A stretch of DNA of 64,000 bases from Acuticoccus sp039189655 (GCA_039189655.1 JBCCYN010000004.1:9299-73298); one strand, 5' to 3'. Shown: positions 38,466 to 48,023, counted from the stretch's first letter. The notes: a model not told the origin generated them from the sequence alone. Translations and numbers: made by a program.

Positions 38466-38498
38466 GACCCGCCCGCGGCCCAGGGGCACGGGCGGGTC
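38466..38498 (-). terminator. Hairpin between DAHP synthase and nadE
   Basis: GACCCGCCCG (38466-38475) pairs perfectly with CGGGCGGGTC (38489-38498), a 10-bp GC stem with a 13-nt loop, 29 bp past the DAHP synthase stop and 20 bp before the nadE start. It may terminate or attenuate readthrough into nadE-gltX. Confidence 0.5.
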
Positions 38499-38527
38499 AT
38501 GTTCGCGTATGGGGTACCGGTTTGCAG

Positions 38528-39901
38528 CTAGGCTGCCACCCGGGCTCCCCGGTCCTTCTTTTCCGCCTGAAGGTTTTCGGCGATCAGGAAAGCAAGCTCG
38601 ATGGATTGCTCGGCATTGAGGCGCGGATCGCAGTGGGTGTGGTAGCGATCCGATAGGGTGTCGGCCGTAACCGGGCGCGCGCCACCCGTGCACTCGGTCA
38701 CGTTTTTGCCGGTCATCTCCACATGGATCCCGCCCGCGTGGGTGCCTTCCGCGCGGTGGACTGCGAAGAACGACTGAACCTCTTTAAGAATCCTGTCGAA
38801 CGGTCGCGTCTTATAGCCGGACACCGATGTGGTGTTGCCGTGCATGGGATCGCACGACCAGACCACGGTCCGCCCCTCCCGCTCCACCGCCCGCACCAGG
38901 GCCGGCAGGTGATCGAGTACCTTGTCGGCGCCGAACCGGCAGATCAGCGTGAGCCTGCCCGGCTCGTTGGCGGGGTTCAGGATGTCGATAAGCTCGATCA
39001 GGCCGTCGGCGGTGAGCGAGGGGCCGCACTTCAGGCCGATGGGATTGTTGATCCCCCGCGCCCATTCCACGTGACCATGATCCGGCTGGCGGGTTCGGTC
39101 GCCAATCCACACCATGTGGCCGGACGTGGAGTAGTAGTCATCAGTGAGGGAATCGACGCGCGTGAACGCCTCTTCATAGCCAAGGAGCAGCGCTTCATGG
39201 CTGGTGTAAAGGTCGGTCGACTGAAGCTGCGGCGTGGTCGTCGGCTCGATACCGCAGGCGCGCATGAACCCGAGGGTTTCTGAAATCTTGTCTGCTAAGC
39301 TGCGGTATCGATGGCCCTGGGGCGAGTCACCCACAAATCCCAGCATCCAGGAGTGCACATTGTCGAGGTTGGCAAACCCACCCTGGGCAAAGGCGCGCAA
39401 AAGGTTCAGCGTTGCCGCCGACTGGCGGTAGGCGCTTTCCATGCGCTCCGGATTCGGCACCCGCGATTCTGGCGTGAAGGCGATGTCGTTGACGATATCG
39501 CCCCGGTAGGACGGCAGCTCCGTGTCGCCCTTTCGCTCCATGTCCGACGAGCGGGGTTTGGCGAATTGTCCGGCAATGCGCCCCACCTTGGTCACGGGCG
39601 AAGCCGCCGCGAAGGTGAGCACCACCGCCATCTGCAGGAAGACGCGAAAGAAATCCCGGATGGCGTCAGGGTGATGCTCAGCAAAGGCCTCGGCACAATC
39701 GCCGCCCTGGAGCAGAAAACCCTTGCCGAGGGCAACCCGCGCCAATTCTTCCTTGAGCGCCCGTGCCTCGCCTGCAAAAACCAAGGGTGGATAGCTGGAA
39801 AGGCGTGCCTCGACAGCGGCCGCCGCCGCCAAATCGGGGTACTGGGGAAGCTGCGCCGCGGGTTTTTCGCGCCAGCTCGAAGGGGTCCAGTTGTTCGCCA
39901 T
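38528..39901 (-). CDS. Class II (plant-type) DAHP synthase
   Basis: 457 residues from ATG 39901, preceded by GGTGAG. It condenses PEP with erythrose-4-phosphate, the first step of the shikimate pathway. The class II pattern is clear: WTPSSWREKPAAQLPQYPD at the start, metal-ligand Cys69 in LLQGGDCAEAF, VGRIAGQFAKPRSS, RAYA-like ARGINNPIGLKCGPSL, LICRFGADKV, WSCDPMHGNT and GGIHVEMTGKNVTECTGG. Class II enzymes are the main DAHP synthases of many Alphaproteobacteria. Regulation by aromatic amino acids is usual for the family but not visible here. Confidence 0.94.
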   Translation of the reverse strand: MANNWTPSSWREKPAAQLPQYPDLAAAAAVEARLSSYPPLVFAGEARALKEELARVALGKGFLLQGGDCAEAFAEHHPDAIRDFFRVFLQMAVVLTFAAASPVTKVGRIAGQFAKPRSSDMERKGDTELPSYRGDIVNDIAFTPESRVPNPERMESAYRQSAATLNLLRAFAQGGFANLDNVHSWMLGFVGDSPQGHRYRSLADKISETLGFMRACGIEPTTTPQLQSTDLYTSHEALLLGYEEAFTRVDSLTDDYYSTSGHMVWIGDRTRQPDHGHVEWARGINNPIGLKCGPSLTADGLIELIDILNPANEPGRLTLICRFGADKVLDHLPALVRAVEREGRTVVWSCDPMHGNTTSVSGYKTRPFDRILKEVQSFFAVHRAEGTHAGGIHVEMTGKNVTECTGGARPVTADTLSDRYHTHCDPRLNAEQSIELAFLIAENLQAEKKDRGARVAA

Positions 39902-39965
39902 GATACTCACCCGTCGTCCATTCCATACCGGGGTAGGCCGCGGCGCACCATGCGCCCGCGTGCCT

Positions 39966-40526
39966 TTAAGGTTCTTGAGGGTGCGCGGGTACGGCGTCAA
40001 CACTGCAAAGCAACGCGTCGACGGCCAATTCTTCTTCCTGGCTCAGATTTTGGGCGCGCGTGTATTTCGGGGCGCACCTGTCGTTGATGATGGGAACGTG
40101 CCAGCCGGCGGTGGTGACCATGAACTGACGTGCTCCTTCCTTGCCGAACTCGCGAAAGAAACCCTGCAGCGTCGTGTCGATATAGCTGAGAAGAATGGGG
40201 TGGTCCGCGTCGCCGTAGCGGTCTTTTTCGGCATGAACGCGGAAGATGATCACGTCCGGATCGTCCTTTAGGCGTAGCGGGTCGTAGTTGAGCTCCCGTT
40301 GCTGGATCAGCGGCCAGGCCTCGTCCTTGAAGGTGAGCACCAACCCATCAATAGCGCAGTTCGGGTCCGGCACGACGGAGAGTGAACACCGGCCGCCTAG
40401 CTGGCCCCGGCTCGTGCTGCGCCAGGCCCGTCGCCACCCGTTTGCCGTGTAAGGCCGCGCAGACAAAAGCGCGGGTAGAGTTCTGCGATTGACCAGCGAG
40501 CCGTAGCCAAAAACGCTGAACGTCAC
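39966..40526 (-). CDS. Gamma-glutamylcyclotransferase-like protein
   Basis: 186 residues. The N-terminal FSVFGYGSLVNRRTLP is the YGSL substrate-binding motif of the GGCT/AIG2 fold, and the FKDEAWPLIQQRELNYD stretch supplies the Glu expected for catalysis. Such proteins open gamma-glutamyl amine or peptide bonds to release 5-oxoproline. The start overlaps the glutathione reductase stop by 4 bp (ATGA), so the pair is co-translated, which fits a role in glutathione metabolism. Substrate specificity unproven. Confidence 0.75.
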   Translation of the reverse strand: MTFSVFGYGSLVNRRTLPALLSARPYTANGWRRAWRSTSRGQLGGRCSLSVVPDPNCAIDGLVLTFKDEAWPLIQQRELNYDPLRLKDDPDVIIFRVHAEKDRYGDADHPILLSYIDTTLQGFFREFGKEGARQFMVTTAGWHVPIINDRCAPKYTRAQNLSQEEELAVDALLCSVDAVPAHPQEP

Positions 40527-41905
40527 GCAGCTTCCCGGCGTAGCCGGCGCGTGGGCGTTCGCATGGTCACCAACTCTTCGGACGCGGTGGGATGGACAGC
40601 CATGGTGGCATCGAAATCGGCTTTCGTGGCGCCCATTTTGACAGCAATCCCCAAAACCTGCGCCAGTTCGCCAGCACCGTGGCCCGCCACATGGACGCCC
40701 AAGACCCGGGCGCTCACCCCATCGACCACGATCTTCATCATCATCTGATCGTCGCGGCCCGAAAGAGTGGCGAGCATGGGGCGGAACTTGGCGGCATAGA
40801 TATCCACCGCCTCAAAAGCCTCCAGTGCGTCTTCCTCCGAAAGCCCCACTGTGCCCACCTCGGGCTGGGAAAAGACAGCGGTGGGGATGCAGGTGTGATC
40901 CACATGGACGCTGGTGCCGCCGAAAACCGTATCGGCGAAAGCGTGGCCCTCGCGGATGGCGACGGGCGTCAGATTGACCCGGTCCGTGACATCGCCCACG
41001 GCATAAATGGACGGCACTGAGGAGCGGCTCTCGTGGTCGACGACGACGGCTCCCTTGTGATTGAGCGTGACGCCGGCCGCTTCAAGGCCCAGCCCCTCGG
41101 TGTTGGGCCAGCGGCCTGTGGCGAACAGGATCTCGTCCGCTTTGAGCGTTTCCCCGCTCCGAAGGGAGGCGTGGAGGCCATCCTCCTGCCGCTCGATCCC
41201 CGTAAAAATATCGTTGAGGACGACACGGATGCCGCGCTTTTCCATTCCCTCGCGCACGAAGGCGCGCACTTCGCTGTCAAAGCCCCGCAAAACCTCTTCG
41301 CCACGGTAGACGAGGGTCGTCTGCGCGCCCAAGCCCGCAAAAATGCCGGCAAACTCCACCGCGATGTAGCCGCCGCCGGCAATGGCGACGCGTTTTGGCA
41401 TGTCTTTAAGGTGGAAAAGTTCGTTCGACGTGATGACGTGTTCGATGCCGGGAAGCGCCATGTCGAGCCAGGGCGCAGCGCCGGTCGCCAGCAAAATGAC
41501 CCGCGCGCGCAATGACCGCTCTTGCCCCCCAAGGCGGACCTCGTGCGGGCCTTCCAGAACGGCGCGATCCATAAAAAGCTGCACACCGGCCTTTTCGAGG
41601 TTTTTGATGTAGATCCCGTTCAGGCGGTCGATCTCTCGGTCCTTGTGGGCGATCAGCGTTGGCCAGTGAAATTCCGGCTCGGTGGGCGACCAACCGAACC
41701 CGACGGCGTCTTCGAAGTGCTCGGAAAACTGCGATGCGTAGACCATCAGCTTTTTCGGCACGCAGCCCCGAATGACGCAGGTGCCGCCGACGCGATACTC
41801 CTCAGCGATGGCCACTTTTGCACCATGCTGCGCGGCAATGCGCGCGGCACGGACGCCGCCAGAGCCAGCGCCAATTACGAAAAGGTCGTAGTCGTATTCG
41901 CCCAT
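40523..41905 (-). CDS. gor: Glutathione-disulfide reductase
   Basis: 460 residues from ATG 41905. It reduces oxidised glutathione with NADPH. Evidence: FAD motif FVIGAGSGGVRAAR, redox disulfide C43-x4-C48 in GGTCVIRGCVPKK, NADPH-binding GGGYIAVEFAGIFAGLG followed by the basic loop, and the C-terminal dimer-interface motif with catalytic His in VHPTASEELVTM. Earlier in-frame starts would add a non-conserved extension. Coupled to the gamma-glutamylcyclotransferase gene. Confidence 0.93.
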   Translation of the reverse strand: MGEYDYDLFVIGAGSGGVRAARIAAQHGAKVAIAEEYRVGGTCVIRGCVPKKLMVYASQFSEHFEDAVGFGWSPTEPEFHWPTLIAHKDREIDRLNGIYIKNLEKAGVQLFMDRAVLEGPHEVRLGGQERSLRARVILLATGAAPWLDMALPGIEHVITSNELFHLKDMPKRVAIAGGGYIAVEFAGIFAGLGAQTTLVYRGEEVLRGFDSEVRAFVREGMEKRGIRVVLNDIFTGIERQEDGLHASLRSGETLKADEILFATGRWPNTEGLGLEAAGVTLNHKGAVVVDHESRSSVPSIYAVGDVTDRVNLTPVAIREGHAFADTVFGGTSVHVDHTCIPTAVFSQPEVGTVGLSEEDALEAFEAVDIYAAKFRPMLATLSGRDDQMMMKIVVDGVSARVLGVHVAGHGAGELAQVLGIAVKMGATKADFDATMAVHPTASEELVTMRTPTRRLRREAA

Positions 41906-42025
41906 GCCGTCCCCGTTCAGCCCATGATCACCACGGCAGCTGGCACGCATTGGTGGCCCTCAAAATGACCGCGCCTTGCGGCCCCTTGCACCGGAGACGC
42001 GGGTTCGCGCCCCCCTCGGCGCCGG

Positions 42026-42559
42026 TCAAAGGGTGTGGCCGGCTTCCCGCAGCCTGTCCCGGGTCTCGTTGACCATTTCTGCCGAGATCACCTGCTCGTA
42101 CTGTTTTGAAGCCCCCAGGGCGAGTGCACTGACGATGGGGAACATTTCCACGTACTTGGAGCCCAGCGGACCGTTGAAGAACTCGGCGAGCTGGTTGAGC
42201 TCCTCTTCGCTGAAGCGGCGGGCCCAGATGAGTTGAAGGGTTTTGGACAATTCGATGCGGCGCGGGACCATCGCCAACGCCGCCTCGTTGACCGCCACCT
42301 CAATCTCTCTGGTGAGCGCCGGGTTCGTCCGGGTGAACACGGCGCGGGTCTGATTGGCGATGCGGGGCAAAATATCGTCGAAGGTGACGTCGCCTCCGAT
42401 GAGCGAGATCACATTTTGCGCGGCGCGCAGGTGGGAGGCTTCAAAATCTTCATCGGCCGGGACGGTCTGCTCGGTCGTCGACTGGGCAGCGGCTGGTAGG
42501 GCCGCGGCGACGGGACCGAGGGCGGTGGCGAGGAGGATAGCGAGGGCAGCTCGACGCAT
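42026..42559 (-). CDS. DUF2059 periplasmic protein
   Basis: 177 residues from ATG 42559. A clear signal peptide (MRRAALAILLATALGPVAAA) precedes a helical DUF2059 domain with RRIELSKTLQLIWARRFSEEEL and LAEFFNGPLGSKYVEMFP, the family core. DUF2059 proteins are exported and of unknown role. The gene lies 120 bp before gor on the same strand and diverges from gph. Confidence 0.85.
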   Translation of the reverse strand: MRRAALAILLATALGPVAAALPAAAQSTTEQTVPADEDFEASHLRAAQNVISLIGGDVTFDDILPRIANQTRAVFTRTNPALTREIEVAVNEAALAMVPRRIELSKTLQLIWARRFSEEELNQLAEFFNGPLGSKYVEMFPIVSALALGASKQYEQVISAEMVNETRDRLREAGHTL

Positions 42560-42680
42560 GGGAGAATCCCTTGGGCACAACTGAGGGCTTTGGCAACGCA
42601 TCAAGCAACTCGCGCCCCTCATGGCAAGTGGCGTGCTGAAGCGAGAGGGGTTATCCAGCGCCCGCCACAGGATTGCTCGT

Positions 42681-43352
42681 ATGAATGACCGCCTCGCCGT
42701 CTTTGACCTCGACGGCACCCTCGTCGACACCGCGCCGGACCTCATCGACACCACAAACGAGGTGCTTCGCGCCCAGGGATTGCCGCCTGTCGCGCCGGAA
42801 ACCTTGCGCAACTTCATCGGACTGGGGGCGCGCGTGATGGTCGATTCGGCGCTCCGAGCACAGTTCGATCAGCATGACATGGACTTGGATCGCCTGCACC
42901 GGGATTTCATCGCAGAGTACAAAACGAGGCTCACACGGCGCAGCCGTCCCTTCGACGAGATCACCGCCGCCCTCCCGGTGTTAAAGAATGCCGGTGTTGA
43001 GCTCGCGGTCTGCACCAACAAGGCGGAAGGCCTCGCCCGCCAGCTTCTCAGCGAACTCAACCTTGCAGGCTCTTTTGGGACGATCACCGGCGGCGACACC
43101 TTTGATGTGTCAAAGCCACACCCCGGTCACCTTCTAAAAACCATCGACCTTGCGGGCGGGACACCGGAAAGGACGGTGTTCGTGGGAGACAGCCGGGTCG
43201 ATTTCGAGACGGCACGGGCGGCGAATGTGCCCATCGTCGGCCTTAGCTACGGCTACTCAGACACCCCCATGCGCGATCTTGGCCCCGACCGGCTTTGCGA
43301 CCCTGGCGAAGACATCGCCGCGGCCATTCTTGCGCTCTTTCCCGAGGAGTAG
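42681..43352 (+). CDS. gph: Phosphoglycolate phosphatase, HAD family
   Basis: 223 residues from ATG 42681. It dephosphorylates 2-phosphoglycolate. HAD motif I is AVFDLDGTLVDTAPDL with nucleophile and acid Asp residues; motif II is ELAVCTNKAEGLA; motif III uses the Lys in VSKPHPGHLL; motif IV is FVGDSRVDFETARAA. The small helical cap domain between motifs I and II matches Gph (C1 cap). Its end converges on the sensor kinase gene. Confidence 0.88.
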   Translation: MNDRLAVFDLDGTLVDTAPDLIDTTNEVLRAQGLPPVAPETLRNFIGLGARVMVDSALRAQFDQHDMDLDRLHRDFIAEYKTRLTRRSRPFDEITAALPVLKNAGVELAVCTNKAEGLARQLLSELNLAGSFGTITGGDTFDVSKPHPGHLLKTIDLAGGTPERTVFVGDSRVDFETARAANVPIVGLSYGYSDTPMRDLGPDRLCDPGEDIAAAILALFPEE

Positions 43353-43391
43353 CGCGAATCTGAGGCGGGTGGTTTCGGCCTTGGGATTGCC

Positions 43392-46022
43392 TCAGGCGGC
43401 AACCACCTCCGCCAGAGGCAGACGCACGGCAAAGGTGGATCCGCCGGCGCCGGTGGCCTCCAAGACCAGCGTGCCGCCTAGCCCGGTGACGATTTCCCGG
43501 GCGATGGCGAGGCCAAGGCCAGCGCCGGTGGCATTGGTCATCGTGGCATCGCCGGTGAACTTGGTGAAGAGTTTGGGCAGTATCTCTGGGCTGACGCCGG
43601 GGCCGAAATCACGAACCCGCAATACTGCATGCTCGCCGTCACGCTGGGCCGAAACCTCGATTTTGTGGCCATCGCCATGAAATTTGATGGCGTTGGAGAC
43701 AAGGTTCACGATCACCTGGGTAAGCCGGTCAGGATCGGCCTTCACCACGAGTGGCCTGTCCGCCGACAGTTCGATCTCCACATGATGGGTGGCCGCCATT
43801 CCTTCCATGGCAGCGGTGGCGCTTGCCAGAACATCAGCGGCGTCGAACTCTTCAAGGGTGATGGGCGCCAGTCCCGCCTCAAGGCGCGAAAGGTCCAATA
43901 TATCATCGAGAAGGCGAGTGAGGCGCTCGGCCTCGGCGGAGATGACGGCAACGAACCGCGCCTTGCGCTCCTCCTCCAGTTCACCTTCGCGCAACAGGTC
44001 GGCAAAGGAGCGCACGGCCGTCAGTGGCGTGCGCATCTCATGGCTAACCCTCGATAGAAAATCATCTTTTTCGCGCAGGAGATTGGTGAGCGTGGCGTTT
44101 GCGGTGGCGAGTTCCTCCGCCGTCTGTTCCAATTCCACCGAGCGCAGACCCAGCTCACGAGCCATTTTGATGGCCTCCTGGGTCTCGCCCAAAAGGGCAA
44201 TGGCCGCATCCACCGTGAGCGGTTCGCCGGTGGCCACCCGCGCCACCAGCATGTGGGCAGATGACGCGCCAACGGCGTAGCCGATTTCCCGCTCCACCTC
44301 CGACACGAACGCGCTGTCCACCGGGCCGCTCCCCGCTTCGCCAAACATGCGGTGGGCCTTTTGCGGGCCCAGAATACGCTGGGTCAGGCGGTAAAGATCA
44401 CGCCGGTTGGCAGACCGTCGAAGGGTGGGCGATGCACCGCCCCGATGGAGCGCATCGACGAAAAGGGTCGCCTGGAGCTGGTCGAGGGGGGCGCGGAAGG
44501 ACACCAGAGAAACTGCCACATAAAGGATGGCGTTGAGGCTGAGCGAAACCACCGCGCCGAAGACGAGCGGGTCAGCGGCGCCCGGACCGGCGGCAAGATG
44601 CTGGGGAAGGAGAAGATCGCGCAGTGCCGCCAAAAGGGCATCTCCCACGCCAAAGCTCGGCAGGAGCAGCGTGACGAGCCAGGCCAGGGCGCCCCCAGCG
44701 AGACCCGCCGTTGCCCCAAATCGGGTGGCATTGCGCCAGAAAAGACCGCCAAGGAGCGCCGGACCAAATTGTGCGACGCCCGCAAAGGCGATGAGGCCGA
44801 TGGAGGCAAGCCCGCCATTGCCATCGCTCACGCGGCTATAGACGTAGCCGAGCAGCATCACCGCCAAGATGGCGATGCGCCGCGTTAAGAGCACCGACGC
44901 GGAAAGGCCGGCTGCCGTGTTTTCTCCCCGGCGCAGCAGGAACGGCGCCACGAGATGGTTCGAAATCATCACCGCCAACGCCAGCGACGCGACAATCACC
45001 ATGGAGGTCGCCGCCGACACGCCGCCAATGAACGCAAATAGCGCTAGGCCGTGGGCGCCCTCCGCAAGGGGCACCGTGAGCACGAAAAGATCGGGCTCGG
45101 CATTGGCAGGAAGGCGTAGCAACCCGGCTGTCGCGATGGGTAGCACCGCGACGGCAATGAGAAAGAGGTAGAGGGGGAAGAGCCAGGACGCGAGGGCGAT
45201 GTGGCGCTCATCGCGGTTTTCCAGGACCGCCACCTGGAACTGGCGCGGCAAGCATAAAATGGCCGCCGCCGAAAGGGTGGTGAGCACGATCCAGCGCATA
45301 CCGCCGTCGTTTTCCAGCGCGCCCACCCGGGCAAGGGCCTCCGCGGCACCCGAGAAGGCCGCACCCGGCACGGAGCCATTCCTTAAAAGGACGAGGGCAA
45401 ACAACCCGATGGCAAGGAGCGCCGCCAGTTTCACAAGAGATTCAAAGGCAATGGCCGCGACGATCCCTGGCTGGCTTTCGTCGGCGTTGAGGCGGCGGGT
45501 ACCAAAGATGATGACGAAGAACGCCATCATAGCTGCCGTCCAGAAGGCGGTGTCGGCGCCGGCCCCGGCGGTGTCCCCCACAAGGGCGCGAAACGACCGG
45601 CTCACCGCAAGAAGTTGGAGCGCGATGTAGGGGGTGATGGACGCGATGGCGATGGTGGTGACGAGAACTGCCACCGCGCGGCTCTTGCCGTAGCGCGAGG
45701 AGAGGAAGTCAGCGATGGAGGTGATGCGTTGGGTCTTGGCGATGCGGACCATCTTTCGCATCAGAAGCCACCACGCCATCAGCACCAGGGTCGGGCCGAT
45801 ATAGATGGTGACGAACTCTAGACCCGAGCGCACGGCAGTGCCCACTGCGCCATAAAAGGTCCAGGACGTGCAGTAGATGGCGAGGGAAAGGGTGTAGACG
45901 ACGCCGGAGAAGATGGTGCGGCCGCGGCCGCCTATGGCGAGGCGATCGACGGCAAAGGCGATGACAAACAGAAGCGCCAGATAGCCGCCGCCCACGGCCA
46001 GCACCATTGGGGCAGAAAGCAT
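43392..46022 (-). CDS. SSF transporter-histidine kinase fusion (CrbS-like)
   Basis: 876 residues from ATG 46022, which overlaps the stop of the preceding gene by one base (TGATG). Residues 1 to about 490 form a sodium:solute symporter (SLC5/SSF) domain with about 13 helices. A STAC-like linker follows (about 500-610, then a coiled coil), and then HisKA with phospho-acceptor His661 in SHEMRTPLTAVRSFADLL and an HATPase_c domain with N box LVSNAIKFHGDG and G boxes RDFGPGVS and GAGLGLAIA. CrbS proteins sense or import acetate-like acids and control acetyl-CoA synthetase genes in other Proteobacteria. There is no fused receiver. It is the last of four overlapping genes. Confidence 0.88.
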   Translation of the reverse strand: MLSAPMVLAVGGGYLALLFVIAFAVDRLAIGGRGRTIFSGVVYTLSLAIYCTSWTFYGAVGTAVRSGLEFVTIYIGPTLVLMAWWLLMRKMVRIAKTQRITSIADFLSSRYGKSRAVAVLVTTIAIASITPYIALQLLAVSRSFRALVGDTAGAGADTAFWTAAMMAFFVIIFGTRRLNADESQPGIVAAIAFESLVKLAALLAIGLFALVLLRNGSVPGAAFSGAAEALARVGALENDGGMRWIVLTTLSAAAILCLPRQFQVAVLENRDERHIALASWLFPLYLFLIAVAVLPIATAGLLRLPANAEPDLFVLTVPLAEGAHGLALFAFIGGVSAATSMVIVASLALAVMISNHLVAPFLLRRGENTAAGLSASVLLTRRIAILAVMLLGYVYSRVSDGNGGLASIGLIAFAGVAQFGPALLGGLFWRNATRFGATAGLAGGALAWLVTLLLPSFGVGDALLAALRDLLLPQHLAAGPGAADPLVFGAVVSLSLNAILYVAVSLVSFRAPLDQLQATLFVDALHRGGASPTLRRSANRRDLYRLTQRILGPQKAHRMFGEAGSGPVDSAFVSEVEREIGYAVGASSAHMLVARVATGEPLTVDAAIALLGETQEAIKMARELGLRSVELEQTAEELATANATLTNLLREKDDFLSRVSHEMRTPLTAVRSFADLLREGELEEERKARFVAVISAEAERLTRLLDDILDLSRLEAGLAPITLEEFDAADVLASATAAMEGMAATHHVEIELSADRPLVVKADPDRLTQVIVNLVSNAIKFHGDGHKIEVSAQRDGEHAVLRVRDFGPGVSPEILPKLFTKFTGDATMTNATGAGLGLAIAREIVTGLGGTLVLEATGAGGSTFAVRLPLAEVVAA

Positions 46023-46270
46023 CAACCGGCCCTATCGCGCCGCCACAGCAGCGCCATGAGAACGATCCCACCGAGCCAAACGCTGAACACGTAAATCGCC
46101 AGGGCCGGCACGCCAAAGAGCGAAAACTCACGGTCTGCGATGGCAAGCGCCGGCGGCAGGAAGAGTACCGGGCCCACCGCCGAGAGGACTGCGCGCGCGT
46201 CGCTCCACGCGGAACCACGGCGCGGGGCGGGCTTGGCGTCTTGGATTTCTCGGGGCGGCTCGGTGTTCAT
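46022..46270 (-). CDS. Small two-helix membrane protein partnering the SSF kinase
   Basis: 82 residues. A Pro/Arg-rich cytoplasmic start is followed by two transmembrane helices (about 28-46 and 53-73) and a basic end WRRDRAG. Its stop overlaps the kinase start and its own start overlaps the receiver gene by 4 bp. Small subunits of this size (DUF485, DUF4212 types) often precede SSF transporters, so it is probably the accessory subunit of the kinase's transporter domain; this rests on position and topology. Confidence 0.65.
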   Translation of the reverse strand: MNTEPPREIQDAKPAPRRGSAWSDARAVLSAVGPVLFLPPALAIADREFSLFGVPALAIYVFSVWLGGIVLMALLWRRDRAG

Positions 46271-46632
46271 GGCGCTGCGATGAGCGCGCGGACCGTATCC
46301 ATCAGTTCGCGGTTGGAGAACGGCTTCGTCACAAACGCGCTCACGCCAATTTCTTCCATGCGGGCCTTGTCCGCCGCCTGACCCTTGGCCGTCAGGACAC
46401 AGACTTTTGGCCGGTTCGGGGCTGCCGCCGCCGCCTTTGCGATTTCAAAGCCCGACGCACCCGGCAGCATAATGTCGAGGATGAGGAGATCGTAGTTGGC
46501 AAGGCTTTCCATGGCCGCACCGCCATCGCTGATGACGTCCGCCGAAATTCCGGCGCGCTCAAACAAAAAGAGGAGCGCCTCGGCGATGTGCGGTTCATCT
46601 TCCACGATAAGGGCGCGGGTTTTTGCCGTCAT
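46267..46632 (-). CDS. Stand-alone receiver-domain response regulator
   Basis: 121 residues from ATG 46632. One CheY-like receiver: acidic pocket VEDEPH, phospho-acceptor Asp in LLILDIMLPG, Thr in VLTAKG and the conserved Lys in VTKPF. No DNA-binding or enzymatic output domain follows, unlike CrbR of gamma-proteobacteria, which is a NarL-type regulator. It overlaps the XRE regulator by 4 bp upstream and the small membrane protein by 4 bp downstream, so it most likely takes phosphate from the SSF kinase and acts through a partner protein. Confidence 0.85.
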   Translation of the reverse strand: MTAKTRALIVEDEPHIAEALLFLFERAGISADVISDGGAAMESLANYDLLILDIMLPGASGFEIAKAAAAAPNRPKVCVLTAKGQAADKARMEEIGVSAFVTKPFSNRELMDTVRALIAAP

Positions 46633-48023
46633 GCCGCGCTCGCTCCGTGGGCCCGTTGGGCGCAGCCCGCCATGGCGCAGGAGCGGCATTCATAGCCGGC
46701 CCTGGTGACGACGCTCTCCCGACCTGACGCAAACGCGTCGGCGTAAACGATGCTGTCGGCATGGGCCGCGGGCACGCCGAGCATGACTGCGAACCGGGCG
46801 GCGGGTTGGGCCTGGCGCCGGGCCGCCTTTTCCAGCGCCCTTGCCACCAGGATGAACCGCTCGCCATCGAGGTCGACCATTTGCGAAAGAGTTCGGCCGG
46901 GCTGGGAAAAGGCTTCGTAGACAACCCAAAGCGGGCAGGCGCCGAAAAGGGGAAGGCGAAGTTGCGGCGTGGAAAGCCTTTTTGAGACGGTGCCCGCCGG
47001 GTCAACGCGCAGGAATGCGAAGGGCACTCCTTCCGCCTGGGGCCGGCGGAGCGATGCAAGGCGGTGGGCCACCTGCTCAAAACTCACGCCGAAGACCTCG
47101 CCAATAGCATCAATGTCGTAGCGGGTGGCCGTCGCAGTGGCTCGAAAAGCTTCGTAGGGCATGAGAATTGCGCCCGCAGCGTAGCGAAGAAGAGCACCCC
47201 GTGCCCGTCGGGACGCACCATCGGTCCGGAACCGGTGGCCCAAGAGCTCCGTTTCCACGGCGACGCTGGCAACGTCCTCGGCCAGGGCGAGGGCCGCTTG
47301 AAATCGCTTGCTCGCACTATCGCCCCCGGGCGGTTCGAGGTTGGCCACGGCCTCTTCCAGGTGCGCAAAATAGTAGCCGTGGTCCTGGAGGAACGCGTCC
47401 ACCTCGCGCACGTCCGCGCCGGCGGCATCGGCCGTGGCGGCTTCATTGAGCGAATCGATCATCCGCCGCGTTACGTGGGTGAGGCGCGCGCTCTCCGTGG
47501 CGAGGGTCTCCACGAAACGGCCCCGCTGCCCTTCGTCCATGGATCTGAAATCGGAAAGGATTTCCGCGGCCGAACGGATCGAGGTGATGCGGCTCAAGAT
47601 GTCGTGGGCGAAGGAAATCCACTGCGGATCGCGGGCAAAGCGCTCCACGAGATGGTCCGAGCGGGCCTCGGCCGTGAGGGAACGGTCGTGGAGGTCGAGG
47701 ACGATTTCGGCCCATTTTGGGGAAAACGCCACCAACTCGGCGGCGCTGGCATCAGGCGTGCCGGAAAAGTTCTGGGAAACTTCCGACAGGTCCGCGGCGA
47801 GCCGGTCCCTGCTGACTGCGGTAAACGCTTCGGTGGAAACACCCAGTTCGTCGGCAATCTGACGCAGAAGCCGGCCGCCAATCTGCCGCTTATCGCTCTC
47901 GATCAGGCTCAGATAGTCGGGTGAGACCCCCACCGCAGCCGCAAGCGCACGTTGAGTGAGCCCGGCGCTGCGGCGCTGGGTGCGGATACGATCGCCCATG
48001 GGAACGCGCGTCGCGACGCCCAT
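46629..48023 (-). CDS. ScfR-like XRE regulator with HisKA-like segment
   Basis: 464 residues; GGGAGG eight bases before ATG 48023 supports this start. The N-terminal XRE helix-turn-helix (11-65) contains GLTQRALAAAVGVSPDYLSL. Residues 136-195 read like a kinase dimerisation domain: a His at 140 followed by DILSRITSIRSAAEIL, and later ETLATESARLTHVTRRMID. A degenerate IrrE-like segment without HExxH (ALLRYAAGAILMPYEAF) leads to the short-chain-fatty-acyl-regulator type C-terminal domain (FAFLRVDPAGTVSKRL, FGACPLWVVYEAF). The end has a Cys cluster (C446, C449, C454). ScfR/RamB-type proteins control acetate, propionate and glyoxylate genes. It is transcribed away from the ABC transporter genes. 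Confidence 0.8.
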   Translation of the reverse strand: MGVATRVPMGDRIRTQRRSAGLTQRALAAAVGVSPDYLSLIESDKRQIGGRLLRQIADELGVSTEAFTAVSRDRLAADLSEVSQNFSGTPDASAAELVAFSPKWAEIVLDLHDRSLTAEARSDHLVERFARDPQWISFAHDILSRITSIRSAAEILSDFRSMDEGQRGRFVETLATESARLTHVTRRMIDSLNEAATADAAGADVREVDAFLQDHGYYFAHLEEAVANLEPPGGDSASKRFQAALALAEDVASVAVETELLGHRFRTDGASRRARGALLRYAAGAILMPYEAFRATATATRYDIDAIGEVFGVSFEQVAHRLASLRRPQAEGVPFAFLRVDPAGTVSKRLSTPQLRLPLFGACPLWVVYEAFSQPGRTLSQMVDLDGERFILVARALEKAARRQAQPAARFAVMLGVPAAHADSIVYADAFASGRESVVTRAGYECRSCAMAGCAQRAHGASAA

